Shown here in pieces: positions 43,282 through 51,823 of a stretch of DNA of 64,000 nucleotides; position 1 is the stretch's first letter; every line of letters begins with the position of its first letter. Made by a program: the position numbers and the translations under genes. This DNA is from Hyphomonadaceae bacterium (GTDB taxonomy: Bacteria > Pseudomonadota > Alphaproteobacteria > Caulobacterales > Hyphomonadaceae), in NCBI GenBank assembly GCA_030158285.1, contig JAOATF010000010.1, positions 1 through 64,000 on the forward strand. The letters run 5' to 3'. The notes beneath the pieces are model-generated. The model ran no database searches. It saw only the letters and a list, made by a program, of their open reading frames with translations, and was not told where the DNA came from.

Positions 43282-44529
43282 CTACAACGCCGCCTTGAGT
43301 ACTCCAGCGCGCGCGACGACGAGGTCTTCGAAAGGCTGCATTAAGGTCTTAAAGGACGCGTCAAAGCTGGCGCGTGCTCGAGGCGCGTCAGCGATGACGC
43401 GGTCCGCTAGACTTGCCGCCCGGCGCTTGATGTACGGCTCTGTAAGCCCGGTCTCTTCTGCGAACTTCGCCCAGTCGCGCGGCAACAAATCCTCAAGCCG
43501 GGGCCGCTTGGCGATCTTCATGGCAAGGTTGGGGCTCAGGTCCGGATAAGCGACCGTCGACAGGAGGTCGTAGAGGGGCGCCATCACAATGGCATCTGGT
43601 TGGTACAGAAGGCTGTAGTTCTTGCCGTGAGCGTCCGCATTGCCGATGATCAGATTGAACAGCGCGGCATCCATCATCTTGAGGACTTCCACTGCGGGGC
43701 GTGTCGCTGCGCGTCGCAGGAGGGCAAAGCAATCGCGGAAGACCGGGCCGCCATCAGCCGCGTATTTCTGGGCGGAGGTGTATCCCATCGCTTGGCAGAA
43801 ATCCTCCTGGTGCAGCCGGTGCATCTTACCGTCTACGTCCGCTGTCCGGTCATACCGCTTGATCAGAAGGAAGCTTCGACCGCTGACCGTACGTATCTCC
43901 ACGTCGGCGACATCCAGCCCGATCTTCTGGGCAAGGCGCATGGCGAATGCCTCGTTCTCGGTTGTGCCCGAGAAGCGTGCGATGGGCGGCTTGAGGATGT
44001 GTGTGGTGGGCTCGCCCGGACGGGGGAGGGCGAGGCCATCGCTGGTCGCTATCAACGGAACTTTCGCTTGGGCGCCCGCCAGCGACAGACGCAGTCCTCC
44101 TTCGCCAGCCAGGAGCGGTCGTGTCGGAAGACGGTCGAGCAGGGCCACGACAGCTTGGTCAGAGAGTCTCTCGGCAGGCGAACCCCATGTCGTCTCCGGC
44201 GGGGTCACATCCTCCGGCCAGAGTGAAAGCGCACCCGCAACTTCACCACCGATTGCCTCCAGCAATCGGAACTCGTTCTGCTGTGAGATGCCGAGCGCTG
44301 CCGCCACGGCGATGCGCTGACTCTCCTCCGGCAGCAGGCCTTCGAAAAATGGGCGGCATTGGCGGCGGGAAAACGTTTCTGCCTGGAGAGGAAATGAAAC
44401 GGAAATAGCGCGTGTGCCGGGAGCCTCGCACCAGCTCTGGGCGTAAGTGAATTCTGTGTCGCCATGGCTGTCGATGGACAGGACGCCGACGCGATGCTTG
44501 TCCCACCAGACATTGAGAGATGCGGTCAT
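43282..44529 (-). CDS. hipA: HipA-family serine/threonine kinase toxin
   Basis: A 415-residue HipA-like toxin kinase of a type II toxin-antitoxin pair. Features are the N-terminal subdomain (VWWDKHRVGVL, PLQAETFSRRQCRPFFEGLLPE), the ATP-loop region RLSLAGAQAKVPL, the Lys in HILKPP, the catalytic loop LIIGNADAHGKNYSLL and the metal-binding PLYDLLST. In E. coli, HipA phosphorylates glutamyl-tRNA synthetase and causes growth arrest; the target here is not known. It overlaps hipB by 4 bases (ATGA). Confidence 0.93.
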   Translation of the reverse strand: MTASLNVWWDKHRVGVLSIDSHGDTEFTYAQSWCEAPGTRAISVSFPLQAETFSRRQCRPFFEGLLPEESQRIAVAAALGISQQNEFRLLEAIGGEVAGALSLWPEDVTPPETTWGSPAERLSDQAVVALLDRLPTRPLLAGEGGLRLSLAGAQAKVPLIATSDGLALPRPGEPTTHILKPPIARFSGTTENEAFAMRLAQKIGLDVADVEIRTVSGRSFLLIKRYDRTADVDGKMHRLHQEDFCQAMGYTSAQKYAADGGPVFRDCFALLRRAATRPAVEVLKMMDAALFNLIIGNADAHGKNYSLLYQPDAIVMAPLYDLLSTVAYPDLSPNLAMKIAKRPRLEDLLPRDWAKFAEETGLTEPYIKRRAASLADRVIADAPRARASFDASFKTLMQPFEDLVVARAGVLKAAL

Positions 44530-44741
44530 CGCCGGTCGCCCTCTGGCGTCGTGATGTGAAGTTTGCAGCCGAGTGCATCCAGAACCGCGAGAGCCTTCGC
44601 GAGTTGCGACGATCCCTTGCCAGCTTCTAGCTCGACGAGGAAACGCAGGCCCACGCCGGAGGCGGCGGCAAGCTGCGGTTGTGTCAGCCTTTGAGCCTTG
44701 CGGGTGTCACGGACGAGTTCGCCAATCTGGATCGCGGTCAT
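44526..44741 (-). CDS. hipB: HipB-family antitoxin / HTH repressor
   Basis: 71 residues from the ATG at 44741 (MTAIQIGELVRDTRKAQ); the track start 16 codons upstream would place operator DNA inside the gene. A helix-turn-helix of the XRE type is clear: RLTQPQLAAASGVGLRFLVELEAGK. It should neutralise HipA and repress the operon. Three palindromes with core CCCGATCGGG lie directly upstream. Confidence 0.92.
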   Translation of the reverse strand: MTAIQIGELVRDTRKAQRLTQPQLAAASGVGLRFLVELEAGKGSSQLAKALAVLDALGCKLHITTPEGDRR

Positions 44742-44748
44742 GATGGAT

Positions 44749-44862
44749 TTCCCGATCGGGAAAGTATGGTACGAAAGGCTGAAGATCAAGTCAAAATATC
44801 CCGATCGGGAAAGTGTAGCGCCTTATCTCAGCAATTTTTGAAGAATATCCCGATCGGGATAT
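44749..44862. promoter_or_regulatory. Triple hipBA operator
   Basis: Three palindromes with identical core CCCGATCGGG lie at 44751-44760, 44800-44809 and 44849-44858, so the centres are exactly 49 bp apart. The outer one reads ATATCCCGATCGGGATAT, which resembles the TATCC...GGATA operators of E. coli hipBA. Sequence and spacing are seen directly; HipB binding is inferred. Confidence 0.85.
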
Positions 44863-44887
44863 TTTCTACTGGTCCTTGCCGGATATC

Positions 44888-45529
44888 CTACCAGCGTAGC
44901 AAGCGCCAACCTGCGACGGCGCCCAGTGCTGTCGAGAGCGCAATTCCTGCCGTGTACCAGATTGCCGTGAACGCGGCGGACGTCTCGGCGCAGTGCAGGC
45001 CGTAGACGGTGGCGGCGATGCCGCCGACGAACAACCCGGCGCCAGCGCCGGCGAGTGCGGGTCGGGTCGGTGCGAGGCTGCGCACGGCGACCAGGCTGAG
45101 AGCGAGGCCGGGAATAGCGAGCGCCACGATGCGCCAGGGGCAGCGATCCCATGTCGAGCCAAGGAGGGCGTCGCGCATGTCTTCAGCGGGCGTAGAGAAT
45201 AGCTGGACGGCGGCGATCCCCAGCATCAGGGCTATGACAGCGACCAGCGCGATGATCCCACGCGTTGCCTTTGTGCCGGGGCGGGAGAGACGTTCAGCGA
45301 GAAGGAATCCTGCGATGGCAAGAGCGAGAGTATAGATTGTCTTCATCCAGTAGCTGGGCGAGGCGACAGCTTCGGCCATGTCGCGCAGGCCAAGCCAGGC
45401 GACCAGTAAGGCAAACGCAACGACGGCGCCGACGAGCGCGGCCGGACCGAGGCGGCGTGTAACGGGGAACGGCGATGCAGGCTTTTTCGCATCGGCCGCC
45501 ATCAGGGCGATGAGATCATCAGTTTTCAT
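44888..45529 (-). CDS. nrsF: NrsF-family anti-sigma factor (DUF1109)
   Basis: A 213-residue membrane protein with about six transmembrane helices, the DUF1109/NrsF architecture. Two conserved Cys, Cys130 in WDRCPWR and Cys180 in YGLHCAE, match the pair shown to be needed for metal response in Caulobacter NrsF. Such proteins sequester SigF at the inner membrane and release it on exposure to heavy metals or oxidants. It overlaps the sigma gene by 11 bases and has GGAGGG before its ATG. Confidence 0.9.
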   Translation of the reverse strand: MKTDDLIALMAADAKKPASPFPVTRRLGPAALVGAVVAFALLVAWLGLRDMAEAVASPSYWMKTIYTLALAIAGFLLAERLSRPGTKATRGIIALVAVIALMLGIAAVQLFSTPAEDMRDALLGSTWDRCPWRIVALAIPGLALSLVAVRSLAPTRPALAGAGAGLFVGGIAATVYGLHCAETSAAFTAIWYTAGIALSTALGAVAGWRLLRW

Positions 45530-46091
45530 CGCGAACCCTCCGCATCAGGACTTTCAGCGACCGGTGAACACTGACCTTGACCGCGCTTTCGGACATGCCG
45601 GACTTCCTCGCGGCCTCCGCGGTGGAAAGGCCGCCGAGCTTCACGTCAGACAGCACCTGCCGTTGGCGGTCCGGCAATTCACCGAGCAGACGATCGACAT
45701 CGAGGCGTGCGGAAGGATCTTCATCGTCCGACGAGAAAAGACTGTTAGCGGCTTCAAGAGGTTCGGCGCGTCTGACCCGGCGGCGGCGGAATTGATCGAT
45801 CAGCTTGTAATGCGCAATCGCGTAGGCCCATGACGTGAAAGGTTGGGCAGCGTCCCAGGTTTCGCGCTTGAGATGGATGGCGAGAAGGGTTTCCTGCACG
45901 AGGTCTTCCACATCGGCATCGCTGCTGCCGAGTTTTCTTGTGAAGTAGCGTCGCAGATAAGCGCTCATGCGCGACAGCAATTCAGCATGCGCGGCTGCAT
46001 CACCGGCAAGTCCGCGCAGCATGAGCGCTTTAAGCGGTGCGTCGATCTCACCCAAGCCATGACCCCGGCGTCCGCCCCCGATTGGAGCCAT
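45519..46091 (-). CDS. sigF: ECF RNA polymerase sigma factor, SigF type
   Basis: 190 residues from the ATG at 46091; the 371-residue track ORF reads into the doxX gene. Region 2 (DLVQETLLAIHLKRETWD, FTSWAYAIAHYKLIDQFRR) and region 4 (LLGELPDRQRQVLSDVKLGGLSTAEAARKSGMSESAVKVSVHRSL) are complete. With the downstream NrsF partner it matches the Caulobacter SigF-NrsF system. It is cotranscribed after doxX (80-bp gap). Two candidate promoters of its type occur in the window (48615-48642 and 55335-55362), the first reading into this same operon, so positive feedback is likely. Confidence 0.9.
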   Translation of the reverse strand: MAPIGGGRRGHGLGEIDAPLKALMLRGLAGDAAAHAELLSRMSAYLRRYFTRKLGSSDADVEDLVQETLLAIHLKRETWDAAQPFTSWAYAIAHYKLIDQFRRRRVRRAEPLEAANSLFSSDDEDPSARLDVDRLLGELPDRQRQVLSDVKLGGLSTAEAARKSGMSESAVKVSVHRSLKVLMRRVRDEN

Positions 46092-46171
46092 GGCTGTTTC
46101 TAGCCGGAAGCGCCGCCCGACGCCATGCCCGGCATGGACGGGCACGGCGAGATAAAAGGGCTGGACGGCAA

Positions 46172-46624
46172 TCAGGGCAGTTTCAGCGCGCGATCGAGGG
46201 ACAGCGCGCCGCCTCCGCGAGCGACTAGGTAAAGCATGGGACCGGCCCAGCTGAGATGCGTGGGCCAGGCGTCGGGATAGACGAAGAGCTGGATCACCAG
46301 CGTCATTCCGATCAGGCCGGCAGCGGACATGCGTGTCAGCAGACCGAGGACGAGCAGAATGGAGAAGGCGTGCTCGGCATAGGTGGCCAGGTAGGCTGCA
46401 ATCTCGGGCGGCAAGAGCGGGACATTGTACTCGTAGGTGAACAGCGTGAAGGTCTCGGGCTTCAGCGTGATTAGGCCCTCGACCTTGGTGCGGGCGGAGA
46501 GGAAAAACACTGCCGCGACGCCGAAGCGGCAGACGAGCGCAATCAGCCATTCGGGGATGATCGTATCTGGCGCACGCAGCAGAGCTATGACTGGATTGGT
46601 ACGGGCTTCGGCAACGGCGTTCAT
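46172..46624 (-). CDS. DoxX-family membrane protein
   Basis: 150 residues, four predicted transmembrane segments. DoxX features are [60 protein letters not shown] and a C-terminal LSLDRAL. DoxX proteins accompany bufferin-type (DUF2282/DUF692/DUF2063) operons. A role in membrane redox chemistry is possible but unproven. Its ATG overlaps the DUF2063 stop by 4 bases. Confidence 0.88.
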   Translation of the reverse strand: MNAVAEARTNPVIALLRAPDTIIPEWLIALVCRFGVAAVFFLSARTKVEGLITLKPETFTLFTYEYNVPLLPPEIAAYLATYAEHAFSILLVLGLLTRMSAAGLIGMTLVIQLFVYPDAWPTHLSWAGPMLYLVARGGGALSLDRALKLP

Positions 46625-47397
46625 GTGGGCACATCCGGGATCGGGTTGATGGTGCTGAAGAGACCGAGGGCGATGCCGCCGGTCAGGATATGCGGTAGCG
46701 AGCAGGCGGGATCGGCAGCAAACGCGTGCTCGGCGGCAGCGACGATCGAGTCGTGGCGCCGGAGGGCTTCAAGGAAAGCGAAGGTACCGGCATCAACGAG
46801 GTGTGATTGCACATGCGGGCCCGTACGGATGAAAAGAATCCGCTCCGGCATATCGGTGAGCTGATGCGCTTCGCCTCGCAGAGGTGATTGGTGGGCAAGC
46901 CACAGCGAAGGGATGCCTGTGTCCAATGCCGCAAGACGCAGCGTGGGGTGAAGACCCAAGCTAGTGCTGTCCAGAATTTCCGGCGGAAGCATCGAAAGGC
47001 ATGCCGCGTCAAGTAAGGGAGCGTCCGCGGCCGACCAGGACTGCCACCATAGCCAGTCGAGGTGCGCTGCGCCGGCGAGGTAGGGCGTGTCCGCAGCAGG
47101 CGGAAAATCCGTGAGCCATTGTGAGAAGTCGGCGCCATAGCCGATGAGCGCGGGATCGTCCGGCGGATGAGCGCGGGTAAATTCGCGAGCAGCGCCGCGG
47201 AACCATTCCTCGCCGACCATCAACTGAACGGTGGCAAACGTAGCGGCGAGCGCGTCGATGGCGCCGCTGGCGATCGTGTTGCGATACACCTCAATGCCTT
47301 GTGCAGGTCGCGTCAGCCAACGGGACAGCATGGTCACATCGCCTGCTATGGCCGCGTCGAAAGCATCGAAAAAGTTGCTTTCTTCATGCCGAGACAA
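46621..47397 (-). CDS. bufC: DUF2063 protein, partner of MNIO enzyme (BufC/HvfC type)
   Basis: About 258 residues. The N-terminal domain ([57 protein letters not shown]) is DUF2063, the partner subunit that presents the precursor peptide to the DUF692 enzyme. I place the start at a TTG (47397) because AGGAGG stands six bases upstream; the track start at 47415 would lie upstream of that ribosome-binding site. It overlaps the bufB 3' end by 14 bases. The C-terminal half is less conserved in the family. Confidence 0.85.
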   Translation of the reverse strand: MSRHEESNFFDAFDAAIAGDVTMLSRWLTRPAQGIEVYRNTIASGAIDALAATFATVQLMVGEEWFRGAAREFTRAHPPDDPALIGYGADFSQWLTDFPPAADTPYLAGAAHLDWLWWQSWSAADAPLLDAACLSMLPPEILDSTSLGLHPTLRLAALDTGIPSLWLAHQSPLRGEAHQLTDMPERILFIRTGPHVQSHLVDAGTFAFLEALRRHDSIVAAAEHAFAADPACSLPHILTGGIALGLFSTINPIPDVPT

Positions 47398-48232
47398 GGG
47401 CGGCCTCCTGTGCAACTGCGAGAATTCGTGCGGCAGCGTCGCGCTCCGCGACGAGGTCCGCGTAGGCCGGAATATTGTCGTCCCGTTCGATCAGGGTTGG
47501 ACGTGGGCCTGTCCGCGCAATGAGACGCCTGTAGAGGCGCCAGACGGCGTCATCGATCGGCGCGCCGTGGGTGTCGATCAGCAGGTCCGCGCCGAGTGTG
47601 GGGTCAGGCGCATGACCGGCAAGATGGATCTCGCCAATCAGATTCGCAGGAATTGCGTCGAGATAGGTCTCGGCTGAGTATCCAAGATTGTTGGAGCTTA
47701 CGTAGACGTTGTTGACGTCGAGGAGCAGGCCGCAGCCGGTGCCCCGGCAGAGGCTGACCAGGAATTCCGCCTCGCTGTAGTCGTGACCCTTGAGGGCGAG
47801 ATAGAGCGACGGGTTCTCGATCAGGATGCGGCGGCCGAGGGCTTCCTGTGTTCGATCAATGTGACGGGTGATCCGTGCAAGTGCGGTTTGCGTGCGCGGG
47901 AAGGGCAACAGATCCGGGTGATAGACGCCGGCGCGACGCGACCAGGCGAGATGTTCTGAAACCACAAACGGCTCATAGTGATCGACGAGCTGGCGCAGGC
48001 CCGCCAGGTGCGTTTCGTCTGGCGCCTCATCCCCTGCCAGAGACAGGCCGACGCCATGGAGAGAGAGCGGATGGCGGTCCCGGACTGCGGCAAGGGCCGC
48101 GTGGCGTGGACCGCCATCGCACATATAGTTCTCGGGATGGACCTCGAACCACGCGCCAGCCGCCGTATCGCTGATCGCATCGGCGTAGTGCTGAGGCTTC
48201 AGGCTGAGACCGGCGGCTGGCGCGATGGTCAT
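47384..48232 (-). CDS. bufB: DUF692 multinuclear iron oxidative enzyme (BufB/HvfB type)
   Basis: A 282-residue TIM-barrel MNIO (DUF692). Metal-ligand segments expected for the family are present in order: FEVHPENYM, LHGVGLSLAG, VVSEHLAW, ILIENPSLY, GLLLDVNNVYVSS, EIHLAGHA and DTHGAPIDD. MNIOs oxidise Cys residues of ribosomally made peptides; in bufferins they form thiooxazole groups that bind copper. It lies 4 bp downstream of the precursor gene bufA and is translationally coupled to bufC. Confidence 0.92.
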   Translation of the reverse strand: MTIAPAAGLSLKPQHYADAISDTAAGAWFEVHPENYMCDGGPRHAALAAVRDRHPLSLHGVGLSLAGDEAPDETHLAGLRQLVDHYEPFVVSEHLAWSRRAGVYHPDLLPFPRTQTALARITRHIDRTQEALGRRILIENPSLYLALKGHDYSEAEFLVSLCRGTGCGLLLDVNNVYVSSNNLGYSAETYLDAIPANLIGEIHLAGHAPDPTLGADLLIDTHGAPIDDAVWRLYRRLIARTGPRPTLIERDDNIPAYADLVAERDAAARILAVAQEAALVSA

Positions 48233-48236
48233 GAGG

Positions 48237-48545
48237 TTACATCTTCGCCGTGAGCGAGCCCATGCCGTTCGGCGTCTTGATCGTGGTGCACGTGCCGGCC
48301 TTCACCAGCGACCAGGCATTCGCCTGATAATCCACCGTCGAGGTGCCGGCGCAGGAGGTACCGGCGCCTGCCTTGCAGTCATTCTGGTGCGCCTTGGCGA
48401 CGCCGTAGCACTTTTCCATGCCAGCTTCCTGAGCGGCGGTCGGCGGCTTCTTGGCGGGCATGTTCTGGGCTGACGCAGCGCCTGCAAGTGTGCCGGCGAC
48501 GGCAAGTGCGCCAACGAGCGCGGAGATCGTGGAAGCGTTCTTCAT
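48237..48545 (-). CDS. bufA: Bufferin-type precursor peptide (DUF2282)
   Basis: A 102-residue protein with an N-terminal signal sequence ([21 protein letters not shown]) and a mature part with four Cys at 46, 57, 65 and 86 in [19 protein letters not shown] and GTCTTI. This is the DUF2282/bufferin pattern, in which the leader is an ordinary export signal and modified Cys bind copper in the periplasm. It is first in the operon bufA-bufB-bufC-doxX-sigF-nrsF (leftward), with a SigF-like promoter 70 bp upstream. Confidence 0.88.
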   Translation of the reverse strand: MKNASTISALVGALAVAGTLAGAASAQNMPAKKPPTAAQEAGMEKCYGVAKAHQNDCKAGAGTSCAGTSTVDYQANAWSLVKAGTCTTIKTPNGMGSLTAKM

Positions 48546-48614
48546 GAATACTCTCCTGAGCTTCGCGCCGCTGGACTGCGAGCGCGAGTGCGGCGTCGGG
48601 GCCGCGTACAGGGC

Positions 48615-48642
48615 TATCCGTATGAAGCAGGCCGCCGGTTAC
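48615..48642 (-). promoter_or_regulatory. SigF-type promoter of the buf operon
   Basis: On the minus strand, GTAACC (48642-48637), 16 bases, then CGGATA (48620-48615). Caulobacter SigF promoters have GTAACC-N16-CGAA-like elements. The -10 lies 70 bp from the bufA start, giving a plausible 5' UTR. The match is seen directly; the use is inference. Confidence 0.75.
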
Positions 48643-48722
48643 ATGACCGCGCGGGATTTGTTTTCGGAAAAATTGGCCATGGTCGCGCTGGGGTCGTTCA
48701 GGAGCGCGCCAGGTTCATCAAG

Positions 48723-51053
48723 TCAGATCGCGGATGTTGCCTTGGCGTCCGGGCTCTGCATGAAGGCGAGGAAGTCGTCGACCGCCAGCGGCTTTGCAAT
48801 GAGGTAGCCCTGGATCATGTCCGCACCCATTGCGCGCAGGATCGCAAGAACATCCGCGGTTTCGACACCCTCAGCGGTGAGCTTCATGCCGAGGCTGTGG
48901 GCTAGGTCGATCGTCGACTTGACGAGGAAGGTATCGCTGTTTCCGTTGCCCAGGTTTTCCACGAAGACCTTGTCGATCTTCAACTCTTCCGCGGGTATGG
49001 CGCGCAGATAGGACAGCGAGGACAGGCCTGAGCCATAATCATCAATGGAAATTCCAACGCCTGCCTGTTTGAGTTCGTTCATCACGTCCAGCGCCAGCTG
49101 GGGATTGTCGATGACGGCCGTTTCGGTGATCTCGAAACAAAGCCTGGCCCCGGAACGCCGGACCTGGCGCAACGCCCGCTCGGCAAACTGCTCGTTCGCG
49201 ATCAGCCTCCCGGAGACATTCACGGACACTGTTACGTCATGACCGGCCTTCTGGAAGATGCGCTGGTCTGCGATCGCGCGATCGATGACCCAGTCGGTAA
49301 GGGGCCGGATATGGCCGGTTTCCTCTGCCATGCCGATGAAAGCATCCGGCCGGATCATGCCGCGTTGCGGATGACGCCAGCGCAGCAACGCTTCGGCGGA
49401 ATTCACTCTATCTTTTCTCAGGTCGAGTTTTGGCTGGTGCGCCAGGAACAGCTCGCGGTTCGAAAGCCCGTGGATCATCGAGCTCATCAGCGAAAGTGTC
49501 GTGGCTGGATCTCCATAGGCCGCCGGATCGAACCATCCGGTGATCCTGCGTTGGGCGCGGCTCTGTTCGACGGCGACTTCGGCGCGCTCCAGCAGTTCGA
49601 GATGCGCTTTCGCATCCTCCGCATCGCAGGCAAGCCCCGCCGTCACCATCACATCGATGCGGTCGCCATCCAGCGTCACCGGACTGGATACCGCCTGTGC
49701 GGTTGCGCGAATCGTGGTCTCGGCGGCATCGCGACTTTCGGCCGTGAAGATGATGGCGATGGTGCCCGTGGTTGCGCGTCCCACATGAAGACCTTCGCCT
49801 GAATGCGAGGCCCGGGTCGCAACTTCGGCGACCAGGCGCGAAAACAGACCATGCCCGATTGCGCCGCGTATCTGGTCGAAGCGATTGATGCTGATGATCG
49901 CGCCGAATATGTTGCCCGGTGATGTCCCGCCGCGCAGTGTCGCCAGCGTCTCTTGCAGGGCGCGCAGGTTCGGCAGTCCGGTTTCCTGATCGTGCCGCGC
50001 CAGATGCAGGATACGTTGTTCGCGCGCGGCGATCTCGGAGGACATGACGTTGAAGTTCGCCGCCAGTTCCGCAATTTCGTTGCGGCCCTTGACCGCGACC
50101 TCGGCAACTTCGCCGCGCGTCAGTTGATCAGCCGCCGCCCGTAGGCCGGAAATCGGCCCGGTCACGCGGCGCGAGACAAACCAGCTGCCAAGGACAAGCG
50201 CAGCAAGGCCGATTGCGCCGATCAGCGCGATGGTCGTGAGCATGTCGCGGTAGTGCGCCTGGTTCATGGTGAGCGAGTATTCGAGCAGAAGCGCTGCGGA
50301 GGCTCCGTCGGCAAACACCTGCAATGTCTTGACGCCCCCGATCGAGTTGCGTTCGGGCATGTTGATCAGCAAGTCGCCGTCCGTCTCGATTGCGCGGCCT
50401 GCAAGCTCGTCGCCGGCAATGCCAATCGCGCGTCCGGGTCTGTCTTCTAGCGCTGTCCACGTTTGACCTTCGCGCCGTAGATATAGATGTGCGGACAAAG
50501 GGATGGCCGAAAGTTGCTCGAGCTCTCCCAGCTGTTCGCCGCCGAGCCGCTGGCCGAACACGACCCAACCGATCAATGTGGGCGCGCGGACGGGCGCTGA
50601 CACGGCTTGATAGGTCATTCCTCCCAGCGTGAGTACGCCGGATGCGTCAGGGTTGGTGGTGACAGCGGTGAGAAGGGTGGGGTCCACCCGTCCGGTCAGT
50701 TCCTCATCAAGCGAGATGGCCGATCCATCCGGGCGAATGATCAGCGCCGTTTCAAAGCCAAATCGCGACTGGATATTGTCGAGCGCGGAAAGCATGGTTT
50801 CGTCATCGCCCGTGGCGACCGCTTCCCGGAATCCAAAATCACGCGACAGGATTTCTGCCGTTTGCTGCAACTGGTCGGCGCGCAGTTTCCAGATGCGGTC
50901 GAACACGGCGGAGGACGATGTCATCTCCGCACGCACGGCTTGCCTGGAGTTCGCCTCGACCGCTACCCAGACCGCACCCGCAATCAGCATCAGTACGACG
51001 CCAAACAGCGCCGCATAGATGAGCGTGAGTTCTGATGAGAGGCGTTTGAACAT
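48723..51053 (-). CDS. EAL-domain c-di-GMP phosphodiesterase with degenerate GGDEF domain
   Basis: A 776-residue membrane protein. It has a transmembrane helix at 9-32, a periplasmic region of about 240 residues (dCache-like), a second transmembrane helix (about 275-296), HAMP (RRVTGPISGLRAAADQL), a GGDEF-type domain whose signature is replaced by GRATTGTIAI (no cyclase activity expected), and a full EAL domain (AEALLRWRH, FEITET, DDYGSGLSSLSYL, EGVET, QGYLIAKPL). It should hydrolyse c-di-GMP in response to a periplasmic signal. The gene is 18 bp downstream of the cupredoxin-like gene in one operon. Confidence 0.92.
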   Translation of the reverse strand: MFKRLSSELTLIYAALFGVVLMLIAGAVWVAVEANSRQAVRAEMTSSSAVFDRIWKLRADQLQQTAEILSRDFGFREAVATGDDETMLSALDNIQSRFGFETALIIRPDGSAISLDEELTGRVDPTLLTAVTTNPDASGVLTLGGMTYQAVSAPVRAPTLIGWVVFGQRLGGEQLGELEQLSAIPLSAHLYLRREGQTWTALEDRPGRAIGIAGDELAGRAIETDGDLLINMPERNSIGGVKTLQVFADGASAALLLEYSLTMNQAHYRDMLTTIALIGAIGLAALVLGSWFVSRRVTGPISGLRAAADQLTRGEVAEVAVKGRNEIAELAANFNVMSSEIAAREQRILHLARHDQETGLPNLRALQETLATLRGGTSPGNIFGAIISINRFDQIRGAIGHGLFSRLVAEVATRASHSGEGLHVGRATTGTIAIIFTAESRDAAETTIRATAQAVSSPVTLDGDRIDVMVTAGLACDAEDAKAHLELLERAEVAVEQSRAQRRITGWFDPAAYGDPATTLSLMSSMIHGLSNRELFLAHQPKLDLRKDRVNSAEALLRWRHPQRGMIRPDAFIGMAEETGHIRPLTDWVIDRAIADQRIFQKAGHDVTVSVNVSGRLIANEQFAERALRQVRRSGARLCFEITETAVIDNPQLALDVMNELKQAGVGISIDDYGSGLSSLSYLRAIPAEELKIDKVFVENLGNGNSDTFLVKSTIDLAHSLGMKLTAEGVETADVLAILRAMGADMIQGYLIAKPLAVDDFLAFMQSPDAKATSAI

Positions 51054-51071
51054 GTCGATGCGCCGCCCGCT

Positions 51072-51680
51072 CTATTTTGGGCGCGCGATGTCGAGCACAA
51101 CCGTCACCGTGGTGGTTCCCGCAGAAACGGTCAGGGTTTGCGTGACGGTCTGGTCCTTCGCTGTGGCGTAGGGATGCCAGACATCGATGCGACGGCTGCC
51201 CTCTGGCGCGGCAGTCAGCCTGGCCACGCCATCAGCACCGGACTTCGCTGCCCATGGTGTGTCCACCACACGGATGAAGGCCACCATCTGGTCGTGGATG
51301 TTGCAGCCAAGCGCGGCGACGCCGGCCGTCTTGAAGGTAATGACACGCTTCTCTTCGCGACCGTACAACTCCAGCTCGAACTTGTTGCCTTTGGAAAACG
51401 AGTAGACGTGATGCCGGAACTTATCGAGGTTCGGAAACTCGACGGTCGATCCAACCGGCGCGATCAGAACGAACGGCGCGAACTGCTTGGACGTTTGCGC
51501 CATCCTGAGGCCATCGGCCGGAGCAGGCTTCGGATCACCTGGATTTGCGGGCATCAATACCACCGCGTCGGGTAGGGGCTTTCCATCAGGCGTAGTCACG
51601 CGGATGACGATGTCGCCGGCCGATGCCTGCGCCGCAAACAGAAGCGATGTGATCGCGGATAGAAGGAACCTGTCGAGCAT
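51072..51680 (-). CDS. Exported cupredoxin-like protein ('methylamine utilization' type)
   Basis: 202 residues from the ATG at 51680 (MLDRFLLSAITSLLFAAQASAGD, a clear signal peptide); the longer track start lacks a signal. The cupredoxin core shows FPNLDKFRHHVYSFSKGNKFELELYG and the Cu-ligand segment LGCNIHDQMVAFI with Cys, His and Met. Annotation as a methylamine-utilisation protein is by similarity in databases and does not imply methylamine use. It is divergent from DUF3034 and starts the operon with the EAL gene. Periplasmic copper binding fits the neighbouring buf operon. Confidence 0.82.
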   Translation of the reverse strand: MLDRFLLSAITSLLFAAQASAGDIVIRVTTPDGKPLPDAVVLMPANPGDPKPAPADGLRMAQTSKQFAPFVLIAPVGSTVEFPNLDKFRHHVYSFSKGNKFELELYGREEKRVITFKTAGVAALGCNIHDQMVAFIRVVDTPWAAKSGADGVARLTAAPEGSRRIDVWHPYATAKDQTVTQTLTVSAGTTTVTVVLDIARPK

Positions 51681-51823
51681 CCATCTCCCGTACCACTGCA
51701 CACTGAAGATGCCGTAAAGCCATGCGGGGTCTGCCCCGAGGTGTTCGGTGTTGGTTAAACCTTCCATGCAAACTCACTGCATCGCGCGCGCACAAGTGCG
51801 AGCGCGTTGCGGTGGGATTCTGA

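Noticed and set aside
45519-46634. 371-aa version of the sigma factor
   Set aside because: Its first 180 residues are the shadow frame of doxX; sigma homology begins near the ATG at 46091.
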